From contig CM018605.1 in assembly GCA_009192285.1 (NCBI GenBank), positions 1,016,530-1,080,529 of the forward strand: a stretch of 64,000 nt of DNA. Reading direction: 5' to 3'. Below, in pieces: positions 32,505 through 44,641 of this stretch. Every line of letters starts with the position of its first letter. Position 1 is the stretch's first letter. The position numbers were made by a program, and so were the translations under genes. The notes under the pieces were generated by a model, which was not told where the DNA came from, made no database searches, and worked only from the letters and a program-made list of their open reading frames with translations. The stretch is from Morchella semilibera. Lineage: Eukaryota > Ascomycota > Pezizomycetes > Pezizales > Morchellaceae.

Positions 32505-32731
32505 CTTGCGGAACCCGGAGCGGTGGGGATATGTATATACATGTATGTAGGTAGGTACTAGGCCGGGGGGGGAGGGGGAGGGGTAATTGGTGTCAAGGGG
32601 AGTGTTGATGGTGATGTCCTGATGGCAGACAATGTTTTGTTAATGGATACCATTGCGGACCCTTAGGTCGGCTTTTCTATTTCGGGAGTCGGGAGATGTT
32701 TCACGGTAAATAAGGCTCTACAGTAAATCTA

Positions 32732-33382
32732 CTCGGATACCAGTCTCGTTCCCAGACCCCAGCGGTATATTTTTGGTTGTATGGTTCCCAGCCCTTACGG
32801 TGTGATGTTAGTGGTGGCGGTAATTTAGATTCACCATAGTGGAGGACTTCCCGTAAGCTGTTCTATCCCTATTTTCTTTCTATTCAATAGGATAGAAGCA
32901 ACCAAGAATAAATGTGGTTTCCCATAGGTAAAGAAATCAGTAGCGGGATTGTACTCATTGCAACAAGCAACAGAAATCATATAAAGAGCAAAATGGATAG
33001 GACCTAACGATACCCATGTTCTATCCGTTGCAACCTCGCATAGAACCTAAATAGCGATAGAATAGCTTCTATAGCTTACGGGAAGTCCTCTAATAGGGCC
33101 TAGAGCAATAACCTTTCGGGTTTCTAAATAACCCCGCCGGACATTTTTTGGTAGAGAATACGGAGTTTTTGGCATAGCAACCGGGGCTTTTGGAGGGCAA
33201 CCGGGCTCTTTGGCATAGCAACCGGGCAAAAAAAGGACTGGTACAAACTTTTGGGCAAGCACACCAGACCCTTCCGGTATTGAACCATACAACCAAAAAT
33301 ATACCGCTGGGGTCTGGGAATCACAACCACCACCACCACTAACATCACACCGTAAGGGCTGGGAACGAGACTACTCGGATAC
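32732..33382. mobile_element. fold-back (long inverted-repeat) element, about 650 bp
   Basis: The left arm (about 32732-32875) and right arm (about 33060-33382) are inverse copies. They share CTCGGATACC, GTCTCGTTCCCAG, GACCCCAGCGGTATATTTTT, CCTTACGGTGTGATGTTAGT and GAGGACTTCCCGTAAGC. Block order differs slightly between arms. The middle has short direct repeats (GGCATAGCAACCGGG, 33170-33225). A fragment of the same family lies at about 22008. No transposase seen; no clear target duplication found. Confidence 0.7.
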
Positions 33383-33491
33383 CTATATACTGCACACCTT
33401 TATACAAGTTGCGACCAATCACGACCCACAAAAAAAAAAAAAGCCGGACCTCGATCATTGACTCCCCATCGATCATTGACCTCCTCTACCT

Positions 33492-35028
33492 CTACACCAA
33501 CATCCCAAATCCTCCACCCCCATTCCTCTCCCACCCTCCCAGTACCCCCCTCACCTCTTCCTTTACGCCCGCTCTCACCCTCATCCTCACCCCTGCCTTC
33601 ATGCCCTCATACGTCTCTGCCCTCACAGACCTCAGTAGCCCTTCTCCACCCAACACCTCCGCTACCCCCACCGCCGCCGCCCACACCCTCCCCCTACAAA
33701 CCCTACTTGCCCCGGCCACCCCCGCCCACTGCTTCCTCCCCTGTAACACGCCCCCAATCAACGTCTCTCCACCCACGCCCCTCACCCACACCGCACACAC
33801 ATTACTCCCAACCACCTTTCCCTTCCCTCCCTCTGCCACCCTCCTCGACGCACTAAACACCACCCCCGTCGTCCGCACCCGAAACGGCGCAAACTTATAC
33901 CCCCCACTCCAGCACCTCCCAACGAGTGCCCCCATTCGCCCCGTAACTCCCCACGCGCGCTCGACAGCCACCGATGAGTACTCAGTGTCCGGCAGCGTCA
34001 TGGTTGCCATATATGCATGACTTGGCGTGACGAGCAGCGCCACGGGCGACAGTAGCAGGGACACACATTGGCGCAACGAGAGCTTGTCGCTGCACGATTT
34101 GGAGAGCGTGGGCGGCGAGTCGGCGCGGCCGGGCTTGGTACGGACGCTGCCGAGGGAGGAGAAGAAGCCACGGCCGCGAAGGAGCTGTATTGTTCCAGCT
34201 GTAGAGGGAGAAGGGGAAGTGGAGGGGGAAGGGAATGCAGGGAGGGTCCAGGGGGTGGCATCGAGTTGGGATGATATAGTGAGTTCCATGCTGCCGTCGC
34301 CACCTGTGGGCGTTAGTATAGGGTAATGGTAGAAGAGAAAAGGGGGGTAATGATCTGAAATGTGATCCTTTACAGGGTGCTTCCGATGAGTAGAAGTGGA
34401 GTTTTGTGGATGGATCGATCGTGAAGGGTTGTGGTAGGTCCTGGGTGATCTCTTCAGCGTTACGGCGGCGGATGTATTTAGAGGTATAAATACTATCGCT
34501 AGCCAGCTTAAAGCATTCTTCTATTATGAAGCTATAGCTAGTTAGTATAAAGCAAATGTAGTTGTGAATATAGAGTAGTAAAGTAATCAACGATTTCCAT
34601 ATTTTGAGAGAGTAAGATACCAATTAAACGCCCTAATCGCAATAACTACACCTCCGACCTAGCATCAGTCTACAACCTTAAGTCTCAGAAAACTCTTACT
34701 CTACTCAACTTCGGCATGGCAATCATGCAGCACAAGTCCCTTCGCCAGTGCTATCTTTGATTGCGGTAGACACTTCATCCCCGTCCTTAATCCCCCCCAT
34801 CAGCATTCATATATAGAAATCCACAAACAACTATTTCCCAGAATGAAAACAAAAGTGCACCCACCCCAGCGCAACACAAACAAGCTCGCTGTCCGCCGTC
34901 TCGATCACAATTCCCGACAGTGGGATCCACTCGGTAGCATCGGGGCGCGGCTTGGGCTTGCTTTTTGCCGGGAGCGCGTCGTATGCGCTGATTACGGCGC
35001 GGGCTACGGTGTCCTCGAACTCGCCCAT
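33492..35028 (-). CDS. TAD1: tRNA-specific adenosine deaminase 1 (415 aa)
   Basis: Deaminates adenosine 37 to inosine in tRNA-Ala in eukaryotes (ADAT1/Tad1). Exons (minus): 34865-35028, 34710-34785, 34621-34658, 34374-34531, 33492-34303; phases close to 415 aa. The third exon (38 nt) and its donor GTTGAG are the least certain. N-terminus: AYDALPAKSKPKPR and EWIPLSGIVI. Zinc/catalytic site: HDCHAE (His and catalytic Glu), SEAPCGDGSMELT (Cys) and KSCSDKLSLRQC (Cys). Also typical: LLVTPSHAYMATMTLPDTEY, GRMGAL, SNVCAVWVRG and LIGGVLQGRKQW. The C-terminal end (RVCRGRVWAAAVG...) is the usual terminal helix region. Divergent from the tautomerase gene. Confidence 0.9.
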
Positions 35029-35579
35029 AGGTTACACGTAAGTAGTAGATATGAAGTAAGTAGGTACAGTACCGTTATAATTACTGTATATAGATATACG
35101 GAAGGGTGGGGATGGGATGCAAGGCAAGACCAATTACTGATGGTTACTTTAGTTGGTTGCGTTTTCATTAATAAGTACATGTAAGTATGTAGTCATTGGC
35201 GTTAGCTATTAACTAGCCCGAGGTGCCGACTACCAAGACTTTACTGTAGAGATGCGTTTATTATTTAATATAGAAACCTTAGGCCAACAATCACTTTTGG
35301 TCAAAATTACTAGTTGCAGGGATCTTTTTGCTGGGTGGGCAAACAGCATTTCTCAAAATTGATTCTTGGCCTAAAATCTCTATTAAATTAAATAAACAAG
35401 CATATTAAGACGGTTTCGTTGGCTACTGAGCTTTCATTCACTTCATCTCATCAAACTTTACTCCTCTACTTACTGCTAAACTTACACCTGAGAAAGTATA
35501 TGTAAGCTGTAATTCCTCCATTTCCCGGGGTTGCGTGAATAGACATTTCGTCCCTGGGCCAGGACCCCCACCACCACCT

Positions 35580-35640
35580 CCCCCGCAACCCCTCCCCGCA
35601 ACCCCTCCCCGCAACCCCGCCCCGCCCCGCCCCCCCCCCC
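35580..35640. repeat. C-rich minisatellite upstream of the tautomerase gene
   Basis: Repeated CCCCGCAACCCCT units of about 13 bp, followed by a C run, end about 60 bp before the ATG at 35701. It sits where promoter or 5' UTR is expected. Confidence 0.75.
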
Positions 35641-35700
35641 GCCACACTCCATTTGCCAGCTAACCCATTACTCACCTCCAGCCCGCCCCTCGTCGACAAA

Positions 35701-36087
35701 ATGCCCACCTTCCAAATCAACTCCACGGTCCCTTTCACCCCTGCCCAAAAGGCCACCCTCGCTGCCAAGATTACCGACATCCACTGCGGCCTGACCGGCG
35801 CTGTCCGTGTCGCTGTGCAAGTGATCTTCCGGAAGCTCGCCGACGAAGACCACTATCACGGTGGAGCACCTACCGCCGCCGCGGTTGGAACCCTTATCTG
35901 GGTGCACACTATTTGCAAGAGCGGACGGTCACAGGAGCTCAAAGATAAGATCATGAACCAGGTGGTCGAAGCCATCGTGCAGGAGGTGGGCGTGCACAAG
36001 AGGCAGGTTTTGTTCTACATGCAGGAGATTGATATAGAGAATACCCTGCAATTCTTCGACGAGCAGAGCTTAGTAGTGAGAGAGTAG
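35701..36087 (+). CDS. tautomerase family protein (cis-CaaD/4-oxalocrotonate tautomerase-like), 128 aa
   Basis: Single exon. Start MPTFQIN puts a proline at position 2, the catalytic N-terminal proline of the tautomerase superfamily after Met removal. The domain has PFTPAQKATLAAKITDIHC, VQVIFRKLADEDHYHGG and HTICKSGRSQELKDKIMNQV, matching the fungal Tautomerase_3 type (one domain of about 130 aa). The Arg in IRAGR-like KSGRS fits the substrate carboxylate site. Substrate is unknown; such fungal proteins may act on small oxo-acids or unsaturated haloacids. An in-frame upstream codon at 35653 is ignored because it would bury the proline. Confidence 0.8.
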   Translation: MPTFQINSTVPFTPAQKATLAAKITDIHCGLTGAVRVAVQVIFRKLADEDHYHGGAPTAAAVGTLIWVHTICKSGRSQELKDKIMNQVVEAIVQEVGVHKRQVLFYMQEIDIENTLQFFDEQSLVVRE

Positions 36088-37426
36088 GTTGGAGTGCTAT
36101 GTGATGTTTTATGCAAGGTCGGAGTACTTTGGGGGGGGGGGGGATTTCCAGGTCTGGGAATGTACCCGCGCCTGTTTTATTCTATACTAGTAGTTAGTAT
36201 GGCAAGAGTTTCTCTTTCTGAGACAATATTCGAATCATTGGTAAACCGGGTGATATCTGGTGATTTGGATCCGAGTTGAATTTCGTCTGGACTGTAGATA
36301 AGAGGTATCTGGTCCTGGCGTGTGCTGCAATTAGTCTGATGTGTTATGCATGATCTTACCCGAAAATGCACTCCCAGGTTAATGGATCATGGCGTAAAGC
36401 GGGTAGGCCAGACCGTATCATGGAGCTGGAAAGCGCAGGTCTATCATAGGACTGGGACGCGTCCGGTTGATCGTGTGGTAAGCCGAGCAGCCTCTTGGGC
36501 GTGCTGAGTAATAAATGGCCTCTAGGTATTCAGGACAGTTCAAAAAAATGTCAAGTATCGAATGAGCATCGATATGTATGTAATGAACTCCGCTGAAAGA
36601 AGAGTCTGAAACATTGGAGTCCACATAGAATTGGAGGCCCGAGAGTGACTTAGATGCTCGGCATATGGCCCGTGGCTCGGACTAATTCTGGTCTGGGCCA
36701 TATCATTTTTCTTTATTCTTCCAGAGGCCGGCTTCCACCCGTCCATACAATCCCGCCACCAAAATAAAACGCACACATGCGAAACAGAAAAGGTTCCAAT
36801 TAATAAATGCTTTATATGCATTGATACATGTAATCATCAGACCGCAGCACTACTATAAAGGATCCGTAGTAAAGGTCCCCTGTGCTAAGCCAAGCGTCTA
36901 ACAAAGACTAGACACCATAATCGGCGGGTCCTATAGAGGATATGACTAGCGAAAATCTAGGATGCTGTTGACGCTGACCCTCTAAGGTTGAATAATATTT
37001 TAACCCGCCTCTTAGTTGGGTACATTCCGGGGAAATATTATGAACAGCATCCCGTACTTTGTACGGATACCATCTCGTCAAAGAGCGTGGAGCTAAAAAC
37101 TTATCCGTTCATGGGTGATTAATATACTGACCTGACCTTTTGATGTTTTTAAAATCATATACATTGGACTGGTCGGAAGGTGGGAGCCAAGGTCATTACT
37201 CGTCAACATATCTATCTTTGAGTAGGTTGAGCTCTTATCAGCATCAAAAAACAATTTTGAGAAAGTTATTTCACAGTAATTTTAAAAACCAAAGAGTTTT
37301 TTCTTACAATTATAATTAGAGTTCACCCATAACCGTAAGTCTATAATCAATAATCAATACAACTAATAAAAAGAAAAACCATGTATCACACGCTCATTAG
37401 TTTAGCTAATATCATATAATTCCGGC
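36088..37426. other. convergent intergenic region, no gene seen
   Basis: Between the tautomerase and glucan lyase 3' ends. A G run at 36131-36143. An imperfect inverted repeat, GGATGCTGTT at 36960 and AACAGCATCC at 37043, has inner ATAATATTT/AAATATTAT arms. The left end is TA-flanked; the right is not. Confidence 0.5.
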
Positions 37427-40400
37427 TTAGCCGTTTCGAAATCCGAGTTCCATATCAGTAACTTCGATAATTGCCTTATCTGTAGTTCCCTCTAGTACTG
37501 GGATTGTGACCACGGTCGCCGCTATCCCGTAGTCTGTTCTGTAGTTACCAATGTAGCCTCCCTTTTGGTCCTTGATGCTCACTGCACAATGTTTTGGGTC
37601 GGTGCTTTTGTCATGCCAGATGACTATAGTATATGTACTCCCAATGTCTTTCCGGCCATTGTATTCATCGTGCTTGTTCTGGACAGTGACGGTACGTGTT
37701 GGGCCGTTTGTGACCTATGGACCGGTAAATACATTGGAATCTCAAAATAAGCTTATAAAAATGCATGCATGGAAACAATTACCTGCTGGATGCAGACTTC
37801 GCGATATTCGTCGTTTGCAGTTACATCGCAATCATGATCATCAAACTCGTCTTCAACCATGACGGGCAGTGCGTTCTGTAACAAGGAACTAGGCGCGCTA
37901 CTTCGACTGACACCGTCGTCGAGATACATCTCGTAGACCTAGAATATAGATTTAGTCCAGCTTAGCCAGTGGGGTTGCGTCAAGGAACCCTACATTATCC
38001 TTTCCAGGATAAACATGGATTGTTATAGGATTAACTTTTCCATCACCGATATATTGACGAGGTTCTACTTGAGGGATAATGCCACCTGGATACAGGTTAA
38101 TGCCTTATCCTTTGAATCGAGGAGATAACTTTGATTACCTTCTCTGATAAAGATGGGGGTAATATAAGGGATGTGCGACATGTCGCTCGAAATGTGTGCA
38201 TCAAAATTGAGCATGCTACCTCCTTCGATTGCTGGTTCCAGCGCAACTCCAAGACTTCCATCAATCCTTAAGTTGAATGTGTACCATTTATTCGGTGACG
38301 GGAGATATACATCTATCTGACCATTATTCAAAGTATGACTGTCCATGATCGGCGCAATAAGTAAATCCCGTCGAATAACATACTGGCTATCCAAGAATTC
38401 CTGGGTCTCGTTGTAAAACGATGTATCAAGTGTATCGGTCATTAGCTATGTTTAAAAATTCTGTTAGCTTGGCTATCCATAATCGGTTCCAGAATTTAAC
38501 AAGTCTATACATCAATATGGGCTGCATTACCATGGACCTCGCAATGGGCAGACCATTGATCTGGTTTTCAAACATAGCATCGTAAAGAAGCTGAATGAGA
38601 CTATATCTAAGCCTAACATAATACCTACAAACAATCTCTACAGAGCGGTAGAGCCACCCTTGTTCTCTCTCAAGCTCCGGATGTTGATTTATGTAATTCG
38701 TGTACGCATAAGGCTCCTAATCAGGCCAAATCCATCAGTACCTATAATCCTGTAGGGGAGCCCAAGAATGGACGTACCTGGAATAACTTTCCCCCATTCC
38801 TTTTTACGTAGTGATTCCTAAACCATGGAAGCAAGAATGCGCCGGAATACCAACGGATAAGTAGATCCGGATCACAAAATTTCTCGTCTCCCTTAGGCAT
38901 AAAACCGCCTATATCGGAGCCAACAATGCTAACACCACTGAGTCCGAGAGAAAGTACTTGTGAGATTGAGATTTTCCAAAAGTCCCATGTGCTTCCATTG
39001 TCTCCCGTCCAAAGGCCAGAGAAACGATGCATACCAGCAAAGCTCCCACGGCCAATGATAAAATTACGTTTATTCCGGCGTGAGGGAAGATTATTGAGGC
39101 CTTGAAAAGTTGCTTTGTGAAGATTATATGAATAAAGAGCCCAAATCTCAATTGCTGGCTGCTTTTTTAGTTCAGTTGCACAGAGCGCGTCGGATGTCAG
39201 GTTCAAGCGTGAGGGAAACCTAAAACCATGACATGAGCTTAGAGCCTAAAATCATAGTATCCCTATTACATACCCTTTCATATCACCGTAGGCGGTAGCA
39301 ATGGCAGGAGTTGTCATGTCTTGCCAGACAAATTCAAGTCCCTGATCAAAGAGATACGTATACTGCTCCCCCCACCATTTACGGACAACAGGATCGTTGA
39401 GATCAGGGTAATAGCCTGCCTGTTACGCCAGTTGATTAATAAATTAAGCCTAGACCCTTGCATATAGTTACTCAAATAATGCCAACCACTTACAGCGCCG
39501 AGATTTCCTCCATAACTCACTCCTCCATGGTAAGGATTCCTGCTATTCCAGCTTTTCTCAAAGTCACTATAGAGGAAAGGTGGTTAATATGGTAAATCAC
39601 AGTTATTTCTGATGTGAGATATATATGGAATGCAGAAAACATACTAGTCATCTCCAAAGCCTGGACGTTGGCTTATATCCTTAGGGTCAATGATTATTTT
39701 CGATCCCCCAGAATAACATACATATTGAACATCAGAGGCTTTCCCACTAGTCCCTTGAGTGTACCTATCATCGGTCACGAAATAACTTATTGCGAGAAGT
39801 CATAGTGTTAGCACTAAATTATCCTACGTGTTTACTGGAGCCAAGGCCAGGGATGACAAAAAACCTACTTTTTGGCCAACCCTTCCTTGAGCGTAGGGTA
39901 GTCATCATTGTTGATCCCACCGTTCAAACTAATTATAGGTGTGATGTTAGTACAACATTTGAAGCCGCGACCCTTCAACCCTTCAAACATTTCTTTTGGA
40001 TTAGGAAATGCCACTGGATCAATGGTAAATGTTCTGTATTGGTTTTGAAAGTCGACATCTATGTGTATTCCGTCTAAAGGAATTTCGTGTGTGCGATAAT
40101 TCTCAGCGGCCTGCTCAACATCGTTCTGGTTCATGTAGCCATAACCTTATGTAGAAGCATGATTTATTAGCGGACAAGCCAGAATTATTTTATAAAATGT
40201 GGACTCATAAGTTTGACTCCATAGATTTTAGTAAACTTACAGCCTTGGTGATGTCCTAAAACATACTTGGGCTTCAATCTCGGCCTTCCGAGGATGCTAG
40301 TATAAAGCCTAAACAAAGTGTTAGTTCAGCCCGATAGTCATACCACTAGACTACTTACTTTACAACTTCCGGGATATCCCTAGCACTCATCAGGTATACA

Positions 40401-41742
40401 TCCATGCCACCAAATCTTGTTGCAAGCTTTATACGACCCGCATTAGTCTTTGCAAAGTCGATGCAAACTTGGGAGTAATTGTCGATGAACGTCGCTGTGA
40501 CATTCTGATAGGATGGATTCGAGTTTACGTCCAAGAAATACGGATCAGAATGGTACCTGATTCTCGGGCAAAGTCATTGTCAGTCCTGTTCATAGCTAAA
40601 GAGGCCCGCATATATTATATCCCGGAGTAGTATATGAATGCTTACAATGGCTCACGAGTATCCAGAGGGCCTACATTATATGTTTGATTGTAGAGCATAT
40701 TATCGAAGTCTACAGTATAATTTGATTAGTAAAGTGACATGGATTAGATAAGAGTGGCCTAGGTTAAGGAGAGGTCTCAGCTGCAGGCAAGACTGACTGT
40801 AATAATTCATGAACGATGGCTTCTTTAGAAAGCTCTTGCCTCCCTGCTCTCCAAAACCTAAGAATTCTCCGTGCCCAGCCTTGACTACGTCCAAGACTAT
40901 ATTTTTGACCAAAGGCTCTTCAAATCTCCAGCGGAAAGTTCTCTCTGAGGTCTGCCAAATAATCTTTTCTGCTTCATGAACCGCCGATGAAGCAGGGTCG
41001 CTCGCAGGGATTGGGTAGACTTCAGGAACAGCGTGCAATCTACGAACAACCTACTATGTTCAGTAATAGTAGAAATACTAGTTGAGAATGCATATGGATC
41101 TCTCATCACACACCTGAATACGGAATGGATTTTTGTACAGATATATCATGGTGACCACTCTTCCATTACTGCCGGCCACAAGATCCTCTGGTGAGCTATA
41201 CCTAACTGACTATTGACAGGGTCATGCAAAGGTCAGCAGGTGTTTCATTAAGACCAATGCCATTATTTACCGAGAAGATATAATATTTTCCATCACCGGA
41301 AATGTTGAGAGTAGTGTTCCAGTAGCAATTTTCTTCGAAATCGAGCTGTTGGGTAAGCTGAGACATGTAATCCTGGACAATGGTCCTTCTGTCCGTATGA
41401 TTGCGGTCAAAATCAGCAAGCTGAAAACCCTGTACGCCCCACTCATAAAGAATACCAAGCAACTTACGTATTCTCGTCCCTATACTCATTTATATTTTTG
41501 ATTGTAGGATCATATCTAACCCTCCAAAGTGTAGGTCTGATGAATTGAATGATACAAATAGTTCTGTCGTTAAAAAGGAGGGCGATGCCACGTTCCAGTA
41601 TAATAGGATCCGTGGACTTTCGAGGCTTTGAGGAAATCTGAACCTTTTTTATCTTTGTGGGTCCAGTGAATCGCTGTGCTGAGTTAAAGAAGTCCTCTGC
41701 ACGAACGAAATTAAGAGGATCATCCAAGCCCGAAACTGACAT
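37427..41742 (-). CDS. GH31 alpha-1,4-glucan lyase, many exons
   Basis: Predicted to cleave alpha-1,4-glucans (starch, glycogen) by elimination to 1,5-anhydro-D-fructose. Start MSVSGLDDPLNFVRAEDFF at 41742, stop at 37427. The text follows the Morchella/Peziza glucan lyases along its whole length: RYDPTIKNINEYRDEN, TRTIVQDYM, YLYKNPFRIQ, VLDVVKAGHGEFLGFGEQGG, SFMNYYNFDNMLY, NVGPLDTREPLYHSDPYFL, YTSILGRPRLKPKYVLG, GYMNQNDVEQAAENYR, DRYTQGTSG, YHGGVSYGGN, GYYPDLNDPVVRKWWGEQY. The nucleophile block is FVWQDMTTPA (Asp codon 39318-39320), lyase-like rather than the WxDMNE of alpha-glucosidases. Then SGVSIVGSDIGGF, LLPWFRNHYVK, REGGIIPQVEPRQY and YLDDGVSRSSAPS. At least 14 short introns. Firm exon edges: 41468-41742 and next exon from 41388. 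I see no break in frame. The exon 2/3 border (about 41170-41230) is the weakest. Confidence 0.88.
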
Positions 41743-44641
41743 TTCTAATATATGCGCTCTTTATCTACTAAGAACTCCTGAAATGATTGAGAGAATTGAA
41801 GATCTTGATGCAATATATTGAAACTGAATGTACAGTGATCTATAGCAGACCCGCCGACAATTTATAGAAAAGGGGACTGACTGCGGATCGGAACCCAAGG
41901 ATTCGGATTCGCACGAAGTTATTAAAGCTGTGAAGCTGGTACATTACAAGGATGTTTGGGCGTGCCTCCCCACACACGTGTCACAGAAGGAAGCTAAACA
42001 GATCCAAAGGAAATTCTTTTGATTTAAATTTTTAAATGGCTTAGAAGAAACTGCCAATTCCGTGTCTGTGCCCAATCGGCTATTGCGCACACTTTCTCGG
42101 CCCTGTTCTTGTTGCAAGACCTACATTCGATGCTAGACCTGGCAACAAGGCTGTCTTGGTTCACCTTCTTTCCCTGTGCGCTGCCAGGATTGGACTAGAC
42201 GTCGAGACTATTGGGCTAAGACTGCCAGAAGGAGGTCCTCCACTCCTTTTATCAGCAAAACTGATTGTTTTTGGTCATTCACCCCATGCCCCAACAGTTA
42301 ACACAGAAGTCTCGACCAGATGAGAGAGCGTCGCAACCTCCCACATATATCCAGTACCTACATGTAATATCCGAGCGAGGATATATTATAACTGGAGCAG
42401 ACCTACGGGAGCATCGAAGGAACCACTCATACCAAATAATATTGCCGGTATAATAAGGGCGCCCTAGCTTATAATAATTAGGCACCTCAGGTGTATAGGG
42501 CAATAGAATTTGGTCACCTGAGAGTTGCAAGCTCAGGTGCTTGAGTATTACAGATAGTTACTTCTCACCCCACGTCTCGAGCAATTTTTTTGTGCTATGC
42601 GTACCTTATAGACGGTCAGGGGGTTGTTCTAATGCCTTTTTACATTTACACACAAATATATATACATGTATTTGAGAAATTAAGTTTATATGGAAGCCTT
42701 CCCGTGGATATTCTGAAGGTGCTCAGACTTGAAGCCTTGAAGATAAATTACAGATCTTGCATAGAAAGGGCTCACAACAACCCCACCCCCCTGGGGGATC
42801 TACAGACCACACTTGAACGCCTACGAACCTTCAAAAATATCCACGGGAAGGCTTCTAGATAGGCATCTCTAATTGGCCGATAAATATGTATTTTGTTGCC
42901 TTTTCTCGTACAAAACAAATCGTTAAATGAGCTACGTACATGTAAATACATGTAATACATTTATATGTGTTGTCTGATGTTGTAAATGTATACACAGATG
43001 ATTCTACCTACATACACTTTTGCCAACCAGTAACACTTTACTCGTAAGATGACAGTTATATATTTATGTCCAGAGTTACATGTCGCCAAATCACATCAAA
43101 ATGGAGGTAGAGTGGTTGTAGACGGCAACTAATTATTGAATACACGTACTCAACCGTTAACTAAAAAGTCGGAATCCCCGATAAGCGTTTGGCCGCAACG
43201 ATATCCGACGACTTAGTCAACGCGCGAGTACCATAGCACAATTAAGTTCGGCTCCTGATCCAAACATGCAATGTCCTTACTGTACTCACATAGTTAGGGT
43301 TTCAAAGTTGGGAAATGTGTACAGTACTAAAAACAGGGTGAAATCACTACCATAGGCCTATAAGACTACGGAATTCAATGGTAGAGTTGGAGGAAGAGTA
43401 CTGCACCAATACTGTTTCCTTACCGTATTAATAGCATATTGGCCGGAATACCTCACCCCCCTTTTTGTATTGTATATACATGTACATACAAGTACATAAA
43501 GTCGTCCAATTTCCCTACACGATACATCTACTAGTTCATTTACACATACAAAACAAACTACATGTACTTTTCTACCTGATTTTACACATTTACATGATTC
43601 ATTTACCGGACCAGGGTGCATGCTTAATAGTCGCCAAGGCAGCCTTTGCCTACATGTAAGTACATGTATGTTTATTAAGCCCCAAAACAAGAGCTTCTAG
43701 GGAAATGTGTGCTCTTAAGACCATCCAGCGGGCGACATACTGAGGCGCTTTCCCGGATCCCATTAGTGACTGAGCTCCTTGAATTGTGGCAACGGGCCAT
43801 AAGGCTTTCTACGCTACAACATGTGCATATACTAACTCGAGTGACATGATGTGATTATAATCAACTAAGTAAGCCCAGATTGCACAGCCTATGACTGACC
43901 CGAAAAAAAAAAAAGTCGAACCAACAACCGTAATACCATAATATCAAGACACCAGCGTCCCAAAGTTTTCCCAACAACTATTACAGACGCCCCTAGTATT
44001 ATTTCCAGTTTTTTTTTTTTTAACTCAGGATTACTATGGATTACATGTATGGAGCTTTTAACAATTGGAGTCAGCTAGTGATAGTTATTGACTAAGGAAA
44101 GATGATGTATGCATATATGTACTCGCACTATAATGAACTCACATAAGACTCCCATACCGCCCAATTATTTGCATGTGGGCACACAATAGTGCGAGAATAT
44201 AGGAATTATTATAGCATACATGTATTCCTCCATGTATAAACATTACTCTAGATGACATGGCATGTGGACGCACTAGTCCTGGGGATACGGATAAACGGGA
44301 CTGGGGGTTATGACTAATTTCGCCCAAATTCAGTAAACTAGGGATACATACATGTATCTATGGGGAACCTTTTTTACTTTACTGAGAGCACTGTTTTGCT
44401 GATTCACAAGTTTACCACCCCTAGCACCCGGTAAGCGAATCATGGTAACCGAATCATGGTAACACAAGCTAGAGGGTGCAGCGGCTTGGCGATAATCCCA
44501 TCTTCAACGTCAACAGCAGAGCTCCACAGCTTCAACTGACGATCGATCCATCACCCCTAACGAACTTTCCAGAAATTCTCAATTCGAACGATCCCCCCCA
44601 ATATCACAGAAAACTAGCTAAAACAGTTGTTCACCTACACC
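41743..44641. other. 2.9-kb divergent intergenic region, no gene seen
   Basis: Lies between the glucan lyase and SPP1 starts. Contains many TACATGTA sites (for example 42359, 42663, 42937, 43478, 43650, 44042) and a hairpin at 42691-42855. No open frame shows a recognisable domain; the short ones carry stops in all related frames. Confidence 0.5.
42691..42855. mobile_element. about 165-bp TA-flanked inverted repeat
   Basis: GAAGCCTTCCCGTGGATATT at 42693-42712 is the exact inverse of 42836-42855, and the match continues inward (TGAAGGT/ACCTTCA). TA borders both sides (42689-42690 and 42856-42857), with two extra bases on the left. A TACATGTA lies 20-30 bp to the left. Confidence 0.6.

Noticed and set aside
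33409-34020. 203-aa plus-strand open frame, Pro/Thr-rich
   Set aside because: It is the antisense of the TAD1 last exon, whose zinc-site motifs are clear on the minus strand.
36960-37052. Further TA-flanked hairpin (GGATGCTGTT...AACAGCATCC)
   Set aside because: Only one side has TA directly at the end and the inner arms are offset, so it is too weak to call an element.
37427-41742. Reading the GH31 gene as an ordinary alpha-glucosidase
   Set aside because: The nucleophile block is QDMTTPA, and the N- and C-terminal domains match glucan lyases, not the trefoil-containing glucosidases.
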